From Clostridia bacterium (GTDB taxonomy: Bacteria; Bacillota; Clostridia; Oscillospirales; CAG-272): a DNA stretch of 8,532 bases. The position numbers and the translations under genes are program-made. The notes under the pieces are model-generated. The model was given only the letters and a program-made list of their open reading frames with translations, searched no databases and had not been told where the DNA came from. Numbering within the stretch: position 1 is the stretch's first letter; each line of letters begins with the position of its first letter. Below are positions 1 to 5,742 of the stretch, piece by piece. The DNA lies in assembly GCA_017395715.1 (NCBI GenBank), contig JAFQNZ010000004.1:1-8532 (forward strand), given 5' to 3'.

Positions 1-500
1 AGTTTATAATTCTTTCCCGATTGGCTCAAATTTTTGATAACATCTACAAGATTTGTTGTTGCATAATATCCACTGATCGAGCCGTGATCTTTTTCAATCT
101 TTTCCAATGTTTCAATATTCGCTTTAAGACTCTGCATCTGTCGTTTAATTTGTCTGTTACCGCAATGGATTTTTGTGATTTCATCAACAAGAATGGTAGG
201 ATTCGCCTTCTTTAACAAATCAATATCATAATGGCTAAATATCGAATCAATCTTCAGACGATTGTCGTAGATGGGCTGCCACGGACGATTGCTTGAAAGC
301 TGAGCGTAAATCATAGCTTTTACATGATCCGGCAAAGCAAGAGAGGTCACAGAAACTGTCGAGGGATCAGGTGACGATGCAAAACTTGCATTAGCCAAGG
401 CGCGCTTTTGCATAACTTCGATATCCTCAATTTCTTTCTTGTAATCATAACCTGCCTTTGTCATAGTATCAATAATCTGCTGAATTTCGGGGTATTTCAT
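1..500 (-). CDS. Partial gene (5' part only), unknown function, helical protein
   Basis: An open frame begins with ATG at 500 and runs without a stop off the left edge (166 codons visible). The start is well supported: AAGGAG lies 7 bases upstream of the ATG, and a consensus-like promoter lies further up. The protein begins MKYPEIQQIIDTMTKAGYDY. Residues 1-50 look like an amphipathic, charged N-terminus. From about residue 58 a predicted helical region contains the patterns AQLSSNRPWQPI, IHCGNRQIKRQM and HGSISGYY. There is no signal peptide or membrane segment, so it is probably cytoplasmic. I do not recognise the family. The spacing of hydrophobic positions and the 'LSSNRPW...NR.I' pattern faintly recall the helical HhH-GPD DNA-glycosylase fold, but the diagnostic hairpin and catalytic Asp are not visible in this part, so that is only a guess. 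It lies 105 bases downstream of the WYL-LRR regulator in the same orientation. Confidence 0.8.
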   Translation of the reverse strand, partial: MKYPEIQQIIDTMTKAGYDYKKEIEDIEVMQKRALANASFASSPDPSTVSVTSLALPDHVKAMIYAQLSSNRPWQPIYDNRLKIDSIFSHYDIDLLKKANPTILVDEITKIHCGNRQIKRQMQSLKANIETLEKIEKDHGSISGYYATTNLVDVIKNLSQSGKNYK

Positions 501-529
501 AACTAATCTCCTTTTTTATTGCGTAACAA

Positions 530-574
530 ATAGTGAATGTATTTTTGTAAGTTTTTGTCCAATTGTATCACTAT
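530..574. promoter_or_regulatory. Candidate operator: separated inverted repeat ATAGTGA/TCACTAT
   Basis: ATAGTGA at 530-536 and TCACTAT at 568-574 are perfect reverse complements, 31 bases apart. The second arm touches the -10 element of the promoter and follows directly on ATTGTATCA (562-570), a 9-mer that recurs in the WYL-LRR promoter. The position fits a repressor site, but a 7-base inverted repeat can arise by chance in AT-rich DNA. Confidence 0.3.
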
Positions 575-601
575 TATAACATACACATCGAAAAATTACA
601 A
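573..601 (-). promoter_or_regulatory. Sigma-A-type promoter of the partial gene at the left edge
   Basis: On the minus strand TTGTAA (596-601) and TATAAT (573-578) are separated by exactly 17 bases. The -35 starts only four bases after the stop codon of the WYL-LRR gene. A start point near 566 would give a leader of about 65 bases before the ATG at 500. The downstream gene can therefore be transcribed separately from its neighbour. Confidence 0.75.
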
Positions 602-605
602 GTTA

Positions 606-2696
606 CTATAGGCGGAGCAACTTATGATTTATTCCGTATCGTTTAGGAAACGAACGATACCACCCGTCATCGATCCAACGATGTACCATATGACACTTGC
701 CACCAAACATGATCTTTTCGATATCTAACGATGCCAAAACATCTTCCTCAAGAACAAGTTCTTCAATACCGTCAAGTTCATATAACGGTGAAAGATCCGT
801 CGTTTCATTTTGTCCCAAATACAAAACCGATACGTTCTTCAAACCCTTCAGAAATGAATAATCGGATATTTTGTTGCGGTGGATAAACAAAACTTCAAGA
901 TTCGGGATTTTTGTTAATACACTTCCATCCTCCATTGATGTACCTATCAAGGTTAGTTGTTTAAGCTGTGTATAGTAAGTAAGGAACGAAAAATCCGTAA
1001 TTGCATCGCCTTCAATGCGAAGTGACTCAATATTCACGTATTTTTCAAGCTCTTTCATAGACAGAGGACATCTATTTTCTATGGCAAGCTTGGTTATTTT
1101 GTCATAAGCATTTTCCTCGATGATTCGTTTGATCAGACGGTCTTGATATTTACTGCTTCCACCATATACAAGATATTCTTCTCCGGACAAGACTTTTCTG
1201 TATTGTTCCTCAAAAATGTCATACTCTTTTTTGGAATATCTTGTGTGAAGTGTGTTAGACATTTCTTTAAGCTTTAACCTCAGATGCTCAGGAGATTTTA
1301 TTTCCACAGCATCGGCATTTTCAAGCGCCCAACGGATAGCATCTTCTTCAGTGGCGTTCGCTTTTACTTCTATCAACTCTTCACTTGCATCAAATCCGGT
1401 AAATTCTTTTGTAAAAAATTCGGGATCGTGTTCGGCGATCTTTTGGCGAATACCGGTTACCGTTTTCAAGGGCGAAACATCATCTTCCGCATATGGGCTG
1501 TTGCCAAAAGCTTCAAAGGCTCGATGTGCAGCTTCTTTTTTTATGTAGAATGTAATTTCTTCTTGGTTTGTTTTAGCAATAATGTAGGGATCGGTATTTA
1601 AATACGAGTTGGCATTTTGTGTATCAGACATAAGGGCATCCCTGTTAGTGAGCTTTCTTCCTATTCTGACATTCTCCATCAAATCTATTCTGATAAAAGC
1701 GGACGAATTTGTAGTTACACTCTTTTCAACCGCAATCAAATAATACTTTCCATTTTGAAAGACCGTTTTTAACGGAATAATTGTTCTTGTCGGCATTTCA
1801 GTATCACTCGCAAGCAGACGCGAGCGATAGTCATTGAATGTAAGATATTTCTTATCGGCAATACTACGGTTGATCTGTTCGATATTCGAAAACAGTGTAT
1901 CTATTTCTATATTGGAATCAAGAGACCTATCGTCAATGATTCCAAGGGCACTTAATCTTTCCTCAACCAAGTCATCGCTTGGCACAGTTTTTCCATACAC
2001 GACTTTTTTTATTTGAGATAATGCGATCTCTTCAATATGATTCGATGATACGGCATAAACGTATTGCATGCCATCTTTTCCGGATACTTTATGTACAGAG
2101 GCTGATAATACTTGCTCTTTTCCGTCAGATTCAAAAGTAATTTCGACGCTTTTTTCTCCGTCAATAGCATCCGTTAATTTATTACGCACGGAACGAAGAA
2201 AGTCATTTTCGTTTTTATAATCATTGGCGCTTTTTTGAAGTTGAGCAGTGATTTTCTCTTTATCCCAAATATTTAAAGAATTCAATAATTTTGAAACAAA
2301 AGCATCGTTAGCTTCCGAAGATAATAATTGAGTAGAAGAAACCATGTCAACAAGGAATTTGATCTCATTGGGCGTACAATAATTATGCGCAAGGATAGTC
2401 TTGTGCCGTGCTTTGCTACCATCATAGTACCATTTTTTCACTTCATTAGCCTTAGAGGTTTTGGGTTTTGTTTCTACAACAAGGCCGGGCAAATGTGCTA
2501 CAAGAGCACGGGTATGACGCGGTATACTATTTCGATCGTCTTTTGAGAGCTCAATATCTGCTGTTTCCTTGAGCTTTTCCTTAATTTCCTTTTCCGTCAT
2601 AGGGTGATCTTTGTTGCTGTATTTTCGCAGGATTTCAAAAATATAAATTGACAACAGCGAGCTGATCGTTGCAACTTTTTGATTACTACGGCTCAT
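606..2696 (-). CDS. WYL-domain transcriptional regulator fused to a C-terminal leucine-rich-repeat domain
   Basis: Probable cytoplasmic DNA-binding regulator of 696 residues, about twice the usual 300-350 of WYL regulators. The start is taken at ATG 2696 because AGGAGG sits 6 bases upstream; ATG codons at 2711 and 2726 lie upstream of or inside that site. Order of parts: a winged-helix N-terminus (about 10-85, ending KKWYYD); a first WYL-like barrel (about 180-237, EITF...YVYA...IALSQIKKV); the main WYL domain (about 270-350, KKYLTF, GKYYLIA, FIRIDLMENV); a WCX-like region (about 380-480, IRWALENADAVEI); a basic/acidic linker; then six consecutive 22-residue leucine-rich repeats (534-665, for example LEVLFIHRNKISDYSFL) and a short basic C-terminus. 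WYL domains are known ligand sensors (nucleotides or nucleic acid) in regulators such as BrxR and CapW of phage-defence islands and PafBC of DNA damage. The LRR part probably binds a protein (inference). No catalytic motif is seen. It has its own promoter. Confidence 0.88.
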   Translation of the reverse strand: MSRSNQKVATISSLLSIYIFEILRKYSNKDHPMTEKEIKEKLKETADIELSKDDRNSIPRHTRALVAHLPGLVVETKPKTSKANEVKKWYYDGSKARHKTILAHNYCTPNEIKFLVDMVSSTQLLSSEANDAFVSKLLNSLNIWDKEKITAQLQKSANDYKNENDFLRSVRNKLTDAIDGEKSVEITFESDGKEQVLSASVHKVSGKDGMQYVYAVSSNHIEEIALSQIKKVVYGKTVPSDDLVEERLSALGIIDDRSLDSNIEIDTLFSNIEQINRSIADKKYLTFNDYRSRLLASDTEMPTRTIIPLKTVFQNGKYYLIAVEKSVTTNSSAFIRIDLMENVRIGRKLTNRDALMSDTQNANSYLNTDPYIIAKTNQEEITFYIKKEAAHRAFEAFGNSPYAEDDVSPLKTVTGIRQKIAEHDPEFFTKEFTGFDASEELIEVKANATEEDAIRWALENADAVEIKSPEHLRLKLKEMSNTLHTRYSKKEYDIFEEQYRKVLSGEEYLVYGGSSKYQDRLIKRIIEENAYDKITKLAIENRCPLSMKELEKYVNIESLRIEGDAITDFSFLTYYTQLKQLTLIGTSMEDGSVLTKIPNLEVLFIHRNKISDYSFLKGLKNVSVLYLGQNETTDLSPLYELDGIEELVLEEDVLASLDIEKIMFGGKCHMVHRWIDDGWYRSFPKRYGINHKLLRL

Positions 2697-2702
2697 CGCG
2701 TT

Positions 2703-2708
2703 CCTCCT
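2703..2708 (-). promoter_or_regulatory. AGGAGG ribosome binding site fixing the WYL-LRR start
   Basis: A perfect AGGAGG is followed by 6 bases (AACGCG) and ATG at 2696. It selects the third of three in-frame ATG codons, so the first ten codons of the longest open frame are leader, not protein. Confidence 0.85.
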
Positions 2709-2774
2709 CATGTTTGATAACACCATTATAGCATATCAAACGTTTCTATTTAGTAACATGTTTTATTGTGTTAT

Positions 2775-2803
2775 ATTGTATCATAATACAACGTTTGTGT
2801 CAA
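2775..2803 (-). promoter_or_regulatory. Consensus promoter of the WYL-LRR gene
   Basis: TTGACA (2798-2803) and TACAAT (2775-2780) on the minus strand are spaced by exactly 17 bases. Transcription should start near 2768, giving a leader of about 70 bases. That leader also holds a second TATAAT at about 2726-2731, with no good -35, and the palindrome AAACGTTT around 2740. Confidence 0.8.
2776..2791. promoter_or_regulatory. Candidate operator TTGTAT-CATA-ATACAA over the -10 of the WYL-LRR promoter
   Basis: A perfect 6-4-6 inverted repeat covers the -10 element and part of the spacer. Its position is typical of a repressor site, and WYL regulators of the BrxR/CapW kind are known to autoregulate through inverted repeats at their own promoters. 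The left part, ATTGTATCA (2775-2783), recurs at 562-570 beside the next promoter. Binding by this particular protein is inference. Confidence 0.4.
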
Positions 2804-2844
2804 GATATAAATCTTTCGGTAATAGTCATTATACTTTATACCAA

Positions 2845-2956
2845 GCTGTCATTCAACACCGCTCCCATGTTCGACTCCCCATTTCTTGCTTTTCTTCCAA
2901 ACAAAAAAACACCGCACAAGCGGTGTTTTTCGTTTTGGTGGAAGCGAGGGGAGTCG
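2845..2956 (-). repeat. Repeat copy 1: ssrA-3'-end/terminator duplicate
   Basis: This segment repeats 3004-3116 at an offset of 159-160 bases. The outer 36 bases (2845-2880) differ from the other copy at one position, and the inner 56 bases (2901-2956) are identical. Only the 20-21 bases between them diverge. The identical block holds a copy of the ssrA terminator and of the last 21 bases of tmRNA (CGACTCCCC, CGCTTCC, ACCA). The similarity to tmRNA stops abruptly at 2956, where GC-rich DNA of different character follows. No protein is encoded: frames through here are repeat-derived. Confidence 0.9.
2901..2930. terminator. Copy of the ssrA hairpin terminator
   Basis: Stem AACACCGC/GCGGTGTT with a 4-base loop (ACAA on the plus strand), flanked by A-tract and T-tract so that it could act in both directions. 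It is identical to the one at 3061-3090. It gives a second stop for transcripts from ssrA before the WYL-LRR promoter. Confidence 0.8.
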
Positions 2957-2989
2957 CTCTCGCCTGCGGGCTCGGTCCGGTCGCGGATC

Positions 2990-3010
2990 TGACAGCCCAC
3001 CGGGCTGTCA
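2990..3010. repeat. Short perfect hairpin TGACAGCCC-ACC-GGGCTGTCA
   Basis: A 9-base perfect stem with a 3-base loop, at the junction between the GC-rich insert (2957-3003) and repeat copy 2. Its right arm is the start of copy 2. There is no T-tract, so it is not an intrinsic terminator. It may mark an end of the repeat element. Confidence 0.65.
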
Positions 3011-3116
3011 TTCAACACCGCTCCCACGTTCGACTCCCCTATTCGTTTGTTTTCATCAAAACAAAAAAACACCGCACAAGCGGTGTTTTTCGTTTTGGTG
3101 GAAGCGAGGGGAGTCG
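3004..3116 (-). repeat. Repeat copy 2, overlapping the authentic 3' end of ssrA
   Basis: This is the second member of the direct repeat. Its minus-strand beginning (3096-3116) is the true 3' end of tmRNA, followed by the terminator and then 37 bases (3004-3040) that contain the reverse complement of the tmRNA T-arm (see inverted repeat 3028-3040 with 3107-3119). Since ssrA is conserved in all bacteria, copy 2 is the original and copy 1 the duplicate, or both came from one insertion event. Confidence 0.88.
3061..3090. terminator. Intrinsic terminator of ssrA
   Basis: On the minus strand the stem AACACCGC-TTGT-GCGGTGTT is followed by a run of T, starting 6 bases after the CCA end of tmRNA. A-tracts on the other side make the structure symmetrical. 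Confidence 0.92.
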
Positions 3117-3446
3117 AACCCCTGTCCGAAAACCGATTCACGGAACTTTCTACGAGTGTATGTTACCTATTCAAATTCCCCGCAGAGCACCCGATAACCG
3201 GGGCGCATCCTTGGGTAGCTTTTTTATGCGTGACTGCTTCAAAAGCAAACAGGCAGTGCACGTGCATCACTAAGTGACGCCCAAACGGAAGCCGTGATCC
3301 TCTTCCGCAGGACGAGCCGCAACTTAGGCAGCCAGAGCTAATTTATTATTGTTAGCGTTTAATTTTAAGTGTGGACCTTTATAGAGATTGTCCGGCTCTA
3401 CTCGCTTATCCCGCTTCACAATCCCCGTCGAAACCTTTACGCCCCC
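3096..3446 (-). ncRNA. ssrA: tmRNA (transfer-messenger RNA)
   Basis: Rescues ribosomes stalled on mRNAs lacking a stop codon, acting with SmpB, whose gene lies just upstream. Both ends can be set from pairing: 5' GGGGGCG (3446-3440) pairs with CGCTTCC next to the discriminator A and an encoded CCA (ending at 3096), with two G-U pairs, giving a mature length of 351 bases. The 5' part continues TAAAGGTTTCGACGGGG, the usual tmRNA D-domain signature, and the 3' part holds the T-arm GGGGTTCGACTCCCC. The mRNA-like part has a resume codon GCT at 3354-3356 and a TAA stop at 3324-3326. A consensus promoter lies upstream with about 12 bases left for RNase P to remove, and an intrinsic terminator follows. 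The sequence between the tag and the T-domain has room for the usual pseudoknots. It is a one-piece, non-permuted tmRNA. Confidence 0.97.
3324..3356 (-). other. tmRNA proteolysis-tag reading frame (ANNNKLALAA)
   Basis: Codons GCT AAC AAT AAT AAA TTA then GCT CTG GCT GCC TAA encode a ten-residue tag. The C-terminal LALAA is the classic signal for ClpXP-type proteases. The resume codon is inferred from the Ala-Asn start common to tags; a start one codon upstream (AAC) would add an Asn. The tag is short beside the 15 residues of B. subtilis but within the range seen in bacteria. Confidence 0.85.
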
Positions 3447-3465
3447 ATGTGAAGCATTCTTCCCT

Positions 3466-3494
3466 ATTATACTCATCAAACTCGTGTTTGTCAA
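3466..3494 (-). promoter_or_regulatory. Perfect-consensus promoter of ssrA
   Basis: TTGACA (3489-3494), 17 bases, TATAAT (3466-3471) on the minus strand. The -10 lies 19 bases from the mature 5' end of tmRNA, leaving a short 5' leader for RNase P processing. The 57 bases between it and the smpB stop hold no terminator I can see, so smpB transcripts may also read into ssrA. Confidence 0.92.
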
Positions 3495-3551
3495 GAGCCA
3501 AAATCAGTAAGTAGAAATGCCTCTGTAACTATATTGTATTGCATTGTAGCG

Positions 3552-4019
3552 TTAATCGTCGTAACGGTTGCGGCTTCTGAATTCCCTTTCAATTTCTCGG
3601 TTGGCTTGTTTAGCGGCTTCGACATCGCGCTTGTCATACAGCTTTTTACCGCGACAGAGTCCAATTTCCATTTTCAGGTTCTTACCCGAAAAATAAAGCG
3701 AAAGCGGTACAAGTGTATAACCCTTTTGTGTCACAAGACCAAACAGCTTGAGGATCTCTTTTTTGTGCATCAGAAGTTTTCTGTCACGATACGGATCTTT
3801 ATTGAATATGTTTCCTTTTTCGTAAGGACTAACGTGCATACCGTAAACAAACATTTCCCCGTTTTCCACGCGGCAATAGGAGTCTTTTAAGTTGACACTT
3901 CCCTGGCGGATGCTTTTTACTTCAGTTCCAAACAAAGCAATGCCCGCTTCGTAGGTTTCATCCACAAAATAGTCATGGTATGCTTTTTTATTCGTGGTAA
4001 CGATTTTTCCTTTTGCCAC
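3552..4019 (-). CDS. smpB: SsrA-binding protein SmpB
   Basis: Cytoplasmic RNA-binding protein that binds the tRNA-like domain of tmRNA and brings it to stalled ribosomes. Its 155 residues match the family length (about 150-160). Family signatures are present in order: NKKAYHDYFVDETYEAGI (10-27), the conserved GTEVKSIRQG (31-40), NLKDSYCRVENGE (43-55), the H62-Y66-GN segment, the basic loop DPYRDRKLLMHKKEI (75-89), and GKKLYDKRD (124-132), followed by a charged C-terminal tail (132-155) that should form a helix in the mRNA channel. The start codon is GTG at 4019: an in-frame TGA lies two codons upstream and no in-frame ATG occurs before residue 56. The Shine-Dalgarno AAAGGA is 11 bases upstream, a little far. 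It lies 46 bases after rsmI and directly ahead of ssrA, its RNA partner, which confirms the call. Confidence 0.97.
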   Translation of the reverse strand: MAKGKIVTTNKKAYHDYFVDETYEAGIALFGTEVKSIRQGSVNLKDSYCRVENGEMFVYGMHVSPYEKGNIFNKDPYRDRKLLMHKKEILKLFGLVTQKGYTLVPLSLYFSGKNLKMEIGLCRGKKLYDKRDVEAAKQANREIEREFRSRNRYDD

Positions 4020-4065
4020 TTTTCATTCAGTCCTTTCGTTCAAGTATTGACCACGTCTTAAAAAC

Positions 4066-4935
4066 TTAGTCAAGTATCTCCTTGTAAATAACCCCTTTGG
4101 GAACACCTCTGTCTTTGGCAGTCTGCTTGATTGCATCCATTTTGGAAAGCCCAAGCTTAATGTAATGCTCAACTTGCTCCAAAACTGTCATATTGATCCA
4201 AAACTCGCCGTCATTCGAATCGGGCGCACCTTCCACAACAAGCACATACTCGCCGCGCGGAGAATGCTCTTGATAATACGAAATGGCAGTCCTGAAATCA
4301 CAGCGCATGATCTCTTCATTGAGTTTTGTCAGCTCACGGCAAAGCGAAACTTTTCGGCTCTCTCCAAAAGCTTCCGCCATCAAAGCCAGCGTTTCGATCA
4401 AATTATGCGGAGCTTCATAAAAAACCATCGTACGCTTTTCGGTTTTCATATCCGAAAGGTATTCGCGCTTGTCTTTGGCTTTTCCTTCCAAAAAGCCTTC
4501 ATACACAAAACGGCGTGCCGAAAGCGCCGAAAGCGCAAGCGCATTGATCATGGCACAAGCACCGGGGATCAGCGTCACGGGGATGTTTTCCTCAGCGCAC
4601 AGGCGAACCATGTCTTCACCGGGATCAGAAATCGCAGGTGTTCCCGCGTCGGTCACAAGCGCCCACGCCTTTCCTTCTTTGAGCGAAGCAATGATCTCCT
4701 CTCCTCTTTGGCGCTTGTTGTGTTCAAAATAACTGATCAGAGGCTTGGAAATGCCGAAGTGTGTCAGAAACTTCAATGTATTGCGCGTATCTTCCGCAGC
4801 AATACAATCCACCTCCGAAAGCACCTTCAAGGCTCGCTCGGAAACATCAGCAAGATTGCCGATCGGGGTTGCCACAAGATACAAAACACCAGGCAAAACT
4901 TTATTCTTTTCCTCACGGCTTGTCATATTGCTCAT
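4066..4935 (-). CDS. rsmI: 16S rRNA (cytidine(1402)-2'-O)-methyltransferase RsmI
   Basis: Methylates the 2'-O of C1402 in 16S rRNA, using S-adenosylmethionine, at the decoding centre of the 30S subunit. The 289-residue length is normal. Visible tetrapyrrole-methylase-fold motifs are LYLVATPIGNL (18-28), AAEDTRNT (46-53), the SAM-site loop TDAGTPAISDPG (95-106), IPGACAMI (123-130, where the family more often has PGPSA), YEGFLEGK (145-152), FYEAPHN (172-178) and RELTK (200-204). The C-terminal part (about 245-289) carries the basic helix typical of RsmI. The start is ATG 4935, supported by GGAG 6 bases upstream; the ATG at 4926 is an alternative. The gene overlaps the end of the methyltransferase gene before it by 23 bases, which suggests coupled translation. 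B. subtilis yabC is the counterpart. Confidence 0.96.
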   Translation of the reverse strand: MSNMTSREEKNKVLPGVLYLVATPIGNLADVSERALKVLSEVDCIAAEDTRNTLKFLTHFGISKPLISYFEHNKRQRGEEIIASLKEGKAWALVTDAGTPAISDPGEDMVRLCAEENIPVTLIPGACAMINALALSALSARRFVYEGFLEGKAKDKREYLSDMKTEKRTMVFYEAPHNLIETLALMAEAFGESRKVSLCRELTKLNEEIMRCDFRTAISYYQEHSPRGEYVLVVEGAPDSNDGEFWINMTVLEQVEHYIKLGLSKMDAIKQTAKDRGVPKGVIYKEILD

Positions 4936-5668
4936 GGAAAACTCCGTTCTCGTAGATATATTTCATGTCGGGCGAATCTGTTCCGTCCGAATTCTTTAAT
5001 AGCAATGGCTTGGTTAAAAAGAGTCCCGAAGCGCCGCCTTTTTTCGCTTCGATCAGCACAAGTGACGGGGCGTGTTCGCTGTCTCTATACACATAAGTCA
5101 TGCGTTTTGGCTCAAGCGAGGCCTCTCTTAACGCCAAAAGCAGATCCACAAGCCTGTCGGGTCGGTACACCACATAAAAACTCCCGCCATATTTGAGAAG
5201 TCTTGATGCCGCCAAACAAAAATCTTTGATTGTGCCAAACACTTCGTGTCTTGCAATGAATTTTTCGGAATCGCGGTTCTGAAATCCGCTGTCAGTTGTC
5301 ATGTACGGCGGGTTGGAAAACACAACATCAAGTTCTCTGCCAATTTCTTTGGCAGAAAGCTCTCTCACATCACAACAAATAACCTGCATGGAAGAACGAA
5401 GCTGATTCTCAGCCGCATTTCGTGCAATCAGATCGGCAAAAGACGCTTGAACTTCTACCGCATACACAAACGAAACCTTCTTTTTCGCAAGCGATAACAG
5501 CGAAATAATGCCTGTCCCCGCCCCAAGATCGGCGGCAACAGCGTTTTTCTTGGCTCGCATATAAGCATACAAAAGGTAGGCATCGCTACCGAATGTCAGC
5601 CCGTTCTTTTTCTGAATGAGGCTTATGTTTTCGTTAACTTTATCAAGTCTTTCGTCAAAATTCATCAT
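4913..5668 (-). CDS. trmN6: TrmN6/YabB-type adenine-N6 methyltransferase (probably tRNA1(Val) A37)
   Basis: A class I SAM-dependent methyltransferase of 251 residues. Its family relative in E. coli (TrmN6/YfiC) makes m6A at position 37 of tRNA1(Val); the substrate here is inferred from the family. Motif I is DLGAGTGIISLL (47-58), an acidic residue at E72 (VYAVEVQ) should bind the ribose of SAM, CCDVRE (98-103) follows, and the catalytic NPPY is at 119-122, typical of amino-methyltransferases acting on adenine N6. The N-terminus LTFGSDAYLLYAYM (24-37) is a strong signature of the YabB group. ATG at 5668 and ATG at 5665 are adjacent candidates; the upstream GGCGG favours the second slightly. 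It lies between the ferredoxin and rsmI, as yabB does before yazA-rsmI in B. subtilis. No promoter lies between it and the hairpin upstream. Confidence 0.92.
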   Translation of the reverse strand: MMNFDERLDKVNENISLIQKKNGLTFGSDAYLLYAYMRAKKNAVAADLGAGTGIISLLSLAKKKVSFVYAVEVQASFADLIARNAAENQLRSSMQVICCDVRELSAKEIGRELDVVFSNPPYMTTDSGFQNRDSEKFIARHEVFGTIKDFCLAASRLLKYGGSFYVVYRPDRLVDLLLALREASLEPKRMTYVYRDSEHAPSLVLIEAKKGGASGLFLTKPLLLKNSDGTDSPDMKYIYENGVFHEQYDKP

Positions 5669-5685
5669 AATACCGCCACGACGGG

Positions 5686-5724
5686 AAAAGGGCGATGCAT
5701 GGTAATACCAGCCATCACCCTTTT
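5686..5724. terminator. Stem-loop between ferredoxin and trmN6 (partial terminator or mRNA-stabilising hairpin)
   Basis: AAAAGGGCGATG (5686-5697) pairs with CATCACCCTTTT (5713-5724), twelve pairs with one G-U type mismatch depending on strand. The loop holds a small inner TGGT/ACCA stem. It starts about 20 bases after the ferredoxin stop. The T-tract is only four bases, so termination is likely to be incomplete. That would let the strong ferredoxin promoter feed the downstream genes at a lower level. Confidence 0.65.
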
Positions 5725-5742
5725 CGTTTGAATGTAATCGAA

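Noticed and set aside
2697..2726. Longer start of the WYL-LRR protein (ATG at 2726 or 2711)
   Set aside because: The AGGAGG ribosome site lies between these codons and the ATG at 2696, so it would be inside the coding sequence. Nothing like a ribosome site precedes the earlier codons.
2936..3004. A tRNA gene or second tmRNA in repeat copy 1
   Set aside because: Only the last 21 bases of tmRNA are copied. The T-arm is broken after CGACTCCCC, and no acceptor, D-arm or anticodon partner can be found upstream of it.
2845..3116. CRISPR-like array
   Set aside because: Only two repeat units occur, with a period of about 160 bases, and the repeat is ssrA end plus terminator. There is no spacer series and no cas gene.
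2710..3277. Several open frames on both strands (up to 187 codons) through the repeat region
   Set aside because: They run through the terminator repeats and the ssrA gene, have no ribosome sites, and translate repeat or tmRNA sequence. None is a credible protein.
4165..5196. A 343-codon open frame on the plus strand
   Set aside because: It lies antisense to rsmI and trmN6, which both show full family motifs. Its translation is Arg/His/Ser-rich with no recognisable domain.
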